Shown here: piece by piece, positions 60,227 to 64,000 of the stretch
How the letters are laid out: each line of letters starts with the position of its first letter
Position numbering within the stretch: position 1 is the stretch's first letter
Assembly: GCF_001423585.1 (NCBI RefSeq)
Contig: NZ_LMOP01000009.1
Coordinates: 297,496 to 361,495, forward strand
Length of the DNA stretch: 64,000 nucleotides
Source of the DNA: Xanthomonas sp. Leaf148
Lineage (GTDB): Bacteria > Pseudomonadota > Gammaproteobacteria > Xanthomonadales > Xanthomonadaceae
Direction of reading: 5' to 3'
Translations under genes and position numbers: made by a program
Notes under the pieces: model-generated
What the model was told of the DNA's origin: nothing
Databases searched by the model: none
The model's input: the letters and a program-made list of their open reading frames with translations, nothing else

Positions 60227-61327
60227 ATGGATTCCCTGACCCAGATCGTTCTTGGTGGCGCAATCGCCGCTGCCATTGCGCCGCCCGGACAGCGGCGTGC
60301 CGCGTTGTTGGCCGGCGCGGCCCTGGGCACTTTGCCCGACCTCGATGCGCTGGCGCTGCTGACGCTGACCGACGACCCGGTCACCCTGATGACCGTGCAT
60401 CGCAGCGTGAGCCATTCGCTGTTCGTGCTGCCGCTGGTCGGCTGGCTGATCTGGTGGCTGTTCCGGCGCTACGGCAACGGGCGCGTGGCCAGCGCACCCA
60501 CGCGCTGGTTCTGGGCGATCCAGCTGGCCTTGATCACCCATCCGCTGCTGGACGCCTTCACCGTGTACGGCACCCAGCTGTGGTGGCCGCTGCAGCCGCA
60601 TCCGACCATGTGGTCGAGCGTCTTCATCATCGACCCGGCGTACACGCTATGGCTGCTGCTGGCTTGCGCGGTTGCCTGGTTCGCCCGCGCGCGCCCGCTG
60701 GCGCAGCACGTGCTGGTGATCGGGCTGGTGGCAAGTTCGGCCTATCTGGGCTGGTCGCTGATCGCCAAGCATTTGGTCGATCAGGAAGCCGACCGCGCGC
60801 TGGCGGCGATGGGGCTGTCCGATGCGCCACGCTTCTCGGTGCCGATGCCGCTCAACACCTTGCTGTGGCGGGTGGTGGCGATGACGCCGAATGGCTATGT
60901 GATCGGCGAGCGTTCGCTGGTGGCCGACACCGGACCGATGCAGTTCCGTGGGTTTTCCAGCAATACCCAGGCACTGGGCGAAGTGGCGGCATTCGATTCG
61001 GTGCGCCGGTTGACCTGGTTCAATCGCGGCTTCATGCGTGCACGCCTGGTCGACGACGATTTGATGCTCAGCGATCTGCGCATGGGCCTGGAGCCGGACT
61101 ACAACTTCAACTTCGTGGTGGCGCATCGCGACGGTGGCCAGTGGCAGCCCATCGTCCCGCGCCAGGTCCAGGCGGCCTATCGCGCGCCGGTGGCACGCGA
61201 TCAGATCGGTGCGGTGCTGGCGCAGATGTGGCACCGCATCTGGCATGCGCCGGCCGGCACGGCGCTGACCGGCGATCTGGAACAGGTCGATACGCCGGTG
61301 GCTACGCCGGCAGCGTCGACGCAATAA
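60227..61327 (+). CDS. YdjM-like metal-dependent membrane hydrolase (DUF457)
   Basis: A 366-residue membrane protein. An N-terminal part with several helices opens D-S-L-T-Q-I-V-L-G-G. H-R-S-V-S-H-S-L near residue 58 is the conserved His motif of DUF457/YdjM. Helices continue to about residue 200; the C-terminal 150 residues look soluble. The family is described as a LexA-regulated inner-membrane hydrolase in E. coli, but no SOS box was seen here. It is divergent from the OsmC gene. Confidence 0.82.
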   Translation: MDSLTQIVLGGAIAAAIAPPGQRRAALLAGAALGTLPDLDALALLTLTDDPVTLMTVHRSVSHSLFVLPLVGWLIWWLFRRYGNGRVASAPTRWFWAIQLALITHPLLDAFTVYGTQLWWPLQPHPTMWSSVFIIDPAYTLWLLLACAVAWFARARPLAQHVLVIGLVASSAYLGWSLIAKHLVDQEADRALAAMGLSDAPRFSVPMPLNTLLWRVVAMTPNGYVIGERSLVADTGPMQFRGFSSNTQALGEVAAFDSVRRLTWFNRGFMRARLVDDDLMLSDLRMGLEPDYNFNFVVAHRDGGQWQPIVPRQVQAAYRAPVARDQIGAVLAQMWHRIWHAPAGTALTGDLEQVDTPVATPAASTQ

Positions 61328-61329
61328 GA

Positions 61330-61462
61330 GTCGCTCACAAAACGACTGCGCAGCCGCCAGGCGGGCGGTGCACACGTGTTCGTTGTGGCATGTAGCGCTC
61401 GCACTCCGCTTGAGCGCGCCGTCTTCACCCAGCTGACGCCTGCGCGCCAGGTTGGTTAGCGA
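61330..61462. repeat. Palindromic intergenic element, copy 3 (133 bp)
   Basis: Begins with a terminal inverted repeat (61330-61344) partly matched by 61447-61462, and shares CAAAACGACTG and CCGCCAGGCGGGCGG with copies 1 and 2. This copy is the most diverged. It begins 3 bp after the YdjM-like stop codon and ends about 80 bp before the end of dusB. Confidence 0.65.
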
Positions 61463-61543
61463 CTTCACGCCATGGCGCGCAGCGGATGGCAGCACGCGGC
61501 GCACGCAGCGTGCAGGCACGCGTGCGAGCACAGCCGGGATAGC

Positions 61544-62542
61544 TCAGGCGGCGTTCGGCAGCGGCGGCGCGACGCCGGCAATCAGGGCGTCGAAGTAATC
61601 GCGGGTCAGCGCCAGCTGCGCTTCGGGCGTTTCGGCGCGATTGACCACCGCGCGGAAGTCGGCGCTTTGCGGGTGATCCTTGGCGTACCAGCCCAGATGC
61701 TTGCGCGCGATGCGCACGCCCTGCGGTTGGCCGTAAAACGCGTGCAGCGCGTGTAGATGGTCGAGCAGGGTGTCGCGGACGAAGGACAACGTCGGCGCCG
61801 GCAGCAGCGTGCCGGTTGCCAGGTAATGCGCCACCTCGCCGAAGATCCACGGCCGCCCCTGCGCGGCACGGCCGATCATCACCGCATCCACGCCGGTCTC
61901 GCGCAGTACCTGCGCCGCCTTCTGCGGCGAATCGATATCGCCGTTGGCGATCACCGGGATCTCCAACGCGGCCTTGATCTGCGCAATCGTCGCGTACTCG
62001 GCGCTGCCGGTGTACTGCTGGTCGCGGGTGCGTCCGTGCACCGCCAGCGCAGCGATGCCGCACTCCTGCGCGATGCGTGCGATGGTCGGGCCGTTGCGAT
62101 GGTCGCAATCCCAGCCGGTGCGGATCTTCAGCGTCACCGGCACATCCACCGCCTGCACCACTGCGCGCAGGATCCGCGCCACCAACGCCTCGTCGCGCAT
62201 CAACGCCGAGCCCGCCCAGGCATTGCAGACCTTCTTGGCCGGGCAGCCCATATTGATGTCGATCAGCTGCGCGCCATGGTCCACGTTGTAGCGCGCCGCC
62301 TCGGCCAGCTGCTGCGGCTCGGTACCGGCGATCTGCACGCTGATCGGGTCCGGCTCACCGGCATGGTCCATGCGATGCAGCGACTTACGCGTGCCCCAGA
62401 AGCGCGGATCGGAAATGGTCATCTCCGACACCGCCAGCCCGGCACCCAGCCGCTTGCACAGCAGCCGGAACGGCTTGTCGGTGACGCCCGCCATGGGCGC
62501 GAGGATCACCTTGGGGGCGATGGAGTAGGGGCCGATCTGCAT
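61544..62542 (-). CDS. dusB: tRNA-dihydrouridine synthase DusB
   Basis: Flavin enzyme reducing uridine in tRNA. The 332-residue protein matches the DusB type in length and start (M-Q-I-G-P-Y), with A-P-M-A-G-V-T-D-K-P-F-R near residue 14 and I-D-I-N-M-G-C-P-A-K-K-V near residue 96 (the C-P-A catalytic-loop Cys). G-R-A-A-Q-G-R-P-W-I-F follows near 225. In gammaproteobacteria dusB often precedes fis, but no fis-like gene follows here; palindromic repeat 3 lies in that place. Confidence 0.93.
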   Translation of the reverse strand: MQIGPYSIAPKVILAPMAGVTDKPFRLLCKRLGAGLAVSEMTISDPRFWGTRKSLHRMDHAGEPDPISVQIAGTEPQQLAEAARYNVDHGAQLIDINMGCPAKKVCNAWAGSALMRDEALVARILRAVVQAVDVPVTLKIRTGWDCDHRNGPTIARIAQECGIAALAVHGRTRDQQYTGSAEYATIAQIKAALEIPVIANGDIDSPQKAAQVLRETGVDAVMIGRAAQGRPWIFGEVAHYLATGTLLPAPTLSFVRDTLLDHLHALHAFYGQPQGVRIARKHLGWYAKDHPQSADFRAVVNRAETPEAQLALTRDYFDALIAGVAPPLPNAA

Positions 62543-62698
62543 GCGGGCATTGTCGCTGCGGTTGCCGCTGCTGCCAACTCGGGCGTCGCCGGAGGGGTGC
62601 GTGCGGTCGCAAGTGCGGACCCAGGCTGCAGCAAGTCAGCGCATGCGCCCGCCGGATCGCGCGGAGGCGACCGAGCCGAACATTCCAGGATCAGCGGA

Positions 62699-63301
62699 TC
62701 AGCGGATCAGCTGATATAGCTCGAAGCCCTTGGCGCCGCCGTCCAGGATCAGCAGTAGTTCGTCCGGTCCCAGTGCGACCAAGCGGCCGACGCTGTTGCC
62801 GTTGGTGCCGTCGGAGATGTTACCGGGCGCGTAGCGGCCTTCCGGTTCGTCGTTGACCGTGCTGGCACCAAGGAATGCGAACTCGCGGCTGTCCTTGGCC
62901 AGCGGATACAGCGTGCCGCTGCGGCGCTGCGAGCCGCTGACCTTGCTGAAACGATAGCCGCAGGCATCGCGGCTGATCTCGGCCTTGAAGTACGGGTAGG
63001 CATAGGCGAACCGCTGGTCGACCTGGATCGAGCGCACCTTCCAGCGGCCGTCCAGCTTGCCCGGCAGCTGCGGCGACTGCGCACGCTGCAGCAGCGTGCG
63101 CGCCAGCGCGGCGCCGTCTTCCTGCTCGGCATCGTCGTAGTGCGGTGCGATCGCCTGTTGCAGGCTGTCTGCAGACACGGTCACCGCCGCGCGGTCGGCA
63201 TCGCTGGCAGTACCGTTCCAGTCGCAGCGCTGCGCAGCGGCCGACAGCGGGACAAGCAGGGCGCACAGCGCAACCAACGGGATCAGGGAACAACGACGCA
63301 T
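62699..63301 (-). CDS. DUF4893 family exported protein
   Basis: A 200-residue exported protein: signal peptide about 1-24 (L-V-A-L-C-A-L-L-V-P-L-S-A-A-A-Q), then a soluble domain with L-D-G-R-W-K-V-R-S-I-Q-V, Y-P-Y-F-K-A-E-I and V-S-G-S-Q-R-R-S-G-T-L-Y, matching the DUF4893 pattern. Function is unknown. The start at 63301 is chosen because the signal begins there; the frame extends to 63325. It may be cotranscribed after the ribokinase gene, with about 100 bp between them. Confidence 0.8.
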   Translation of the reverse strand: MRRCSLIPLVALCALLVPLSAAAQRCDWNGTASDADRAAVTVSADSLQQAIAPHYDDAEQEDGAALARTLLQRAQSPQLPGKLDGRWKVRSIQVDQRFAYAYPYFKAEISRDACGYRFSKVSGSQRRSGTLYPLAKDSREFAFLGASTVNDEPEGRYAPGNISDGTNGNSVGRLVALGPDELLLILDGGAKGFELYQLIR

Positions 63302-63405
63302 CGAACACTCCTTGTCGTAATGCATGCCCGTCGCGGCGACGGGCGGTCAGTTATGGCGTGGCGGGGCGAGTGAACGCAAACCGATGCCGCCACAGGCGCA
63401 GGCAG

Positions 63406-64000
63406 TTAGCCGGCGTCCGGCAGCAGTCGCGGCATCGACGCGGCCGCACCTTCCACTTCGGTGGAGCGCGCTGCGTAGCGGGTGGCAAAGCGCACGTGGG
63501 TGATGAAGCTGGCGCCCGGCGACTGCGCCAGCGAGGCCACCAACGCACCATTGAAGGCGTCGCCGGCACCGGTGGTGTCCACCGTCTGCGCGCTTTCTGC
63601 GCCCACGCGGTAATGCGCGGCGGTGTCGCCGCGCAGCTGTTCTTCGGCGTGCGAGATGAAGGCGCCCACCGCGCCCAACGTCACCACCACGGTGCCGCCC
63701 GGCAACAACTTGCGGCACAGCGAATGCAGCGTGTTGCCGTCCAGCGCCGCGACATCGTCGGCGTTGATGCGCTCGCCGACGTGGCGGCCGAGCAGCGCGG
63801 CGAATTCGGTTTCGTTGGGGGTCAACACATCCGCCAGCTTGAGCAGGCCGATCGAGGTCGGGGCGTTGGCCGGCGCGGCATTGAGCACGGTCAGCACACC
63901 GCATTCGCGCGCCAGCGCCAGCGCCGACTCGATCGTCTCGGCCGGCGATTCCAGCTGCGCCAGCAGCACGCGTGCCGAGGCGACCAGCGCGCGCTGGTTC
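63406..64000 (-). CDS. rbsK: Ribokinase RbsK, C-terminal part
   Basis: The C-terminal two thirds of a pfkB-family sugar kinase; the 5' end is outside the window. The active-site signature D-T-T-G-A-G-D-A-F-N-G-A lies in the last third, with the general base Asp in G-A-G-D. The N-P-N-E-T-E (here T-P-N-E-T-E) segment is the monovalent-cation region. Ribokinase is the likely assignment, since E-T-E and the D-T-T-G-A-G-D pattern are typical, but another pfkB sugar kinase is not excluded without the N-terminus. Confidence 0.85.
   Translation of the reverse strand, partial: NQRALVASARVLLAQLESPAETIESALALARECGVLTVLNAAPANAPTSIGLLKLADVLTPNETEFAALLGRHVGERINADDVAALDGNTLHSLCRKLLPGGTVVVTLGAVGAFISHAEEQLRGDTAAHYRVGAESAQTVDTTGAGDAFNGALVASLAQSPGASFITHVRFATRYAARSTEVEGAAASMPRLLPDAG

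Overview
The window is a 64 kb piece of a GC-rich gammaproteobacterial chromosome, almost certainly a Xanthomonas. The evidence is the uninterrupted dcw (division and cell wall) cluster followed by lpxC, a DUF721 gene, an M23 peptidase gene and secA. A secreted alpha-amylase, a TonB receptor and many short palindromic intergenic repeats fit the same genus. Nothing indicates a prophage, plasmid, CRISPR array, rRNA or tRNA. The assignment rests on gene order and recognised protein families; no database search was run.

Region 1 (1-20 kb) is the peptidoglycan and division block, all on the + strand: ftsI (5' end outside the window), murE, murF, mraY, ftsW, murG, murC, ddlB, ftsQ, ftsA, ftsZ, a terminator, then lpxC. 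Most junctions overlap by 4 bp, so translation is coupled. Four junctions (murG/murC, murC/ddlB, ddlB/ftsQ, ftsA/ftsZ) instead carry inverted pairs of G-tract and C-tract arms. At two of them the repeat has been absorbed into the MurG C-terminus and the Ddl N-terminus. dciA (-), an M23 peptidase gene (+) and secA follow. A perfect 17-bp hairpin holds the secA stop codon in its loop.

Region 2 (20-34 kb) is housekeeping and accessory metabolism. It holds a VOC protein, a Nudix-ThiE fusion with an overlapping P-loop kinase gene, metF, a small gene split by a 270-bp palindromic MITE-like element, a quinone oxidoreductase, a sugar dehydrogenase-like protein, a histidine-phosphatase/polytopic-membrane fusion, alpha-amylase, and zinc-ribbon and DUF2058 proteins.

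Region 3 (34-39 kb) has visibly lower GC and is the most unusual part. Three tightly packed genes encode a PF11397-type (Skp1 GlcNAc-transferase-like) glycosyltransferase, a prolyl-4-hydroxylase-like 2OG-Fe(II) oxygenase and a 98-residue protein with a Pro/Gly-rich linker. The arrangement suggests a bacterial hydroxylate-then-glycosylate protein modification system with its own candidate substrate. A 2H-phosphoesterase-like gene, a DUF3228 gene and an outer-membrane barrel follow.

Region 4 (39-64 kb) contains ahcY under a clear SAH riboswitch, an S9 peptidase, ppc, and a TetR/DUF4105/lipoprotein-hydrolase operon with a 32-bp operator at the TetR start codon. It continues with an OmpA-like lipoprotein carrying Gly-rich repeats, a TonB receptor beside a histidine acid phosphatase, metK, an OsmC protein, a YdjM-like membrane protein, dusB, a DUF4893 protein and a truncated ribokinase gene. 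ahcY, metK and metF together cover SAM synthesis, SAH removal and methyl-folate supply. Two tandem arrays (129 bp and about 136 bp units) and a family of about 135-bp palindromes occupy intergenic spaces.
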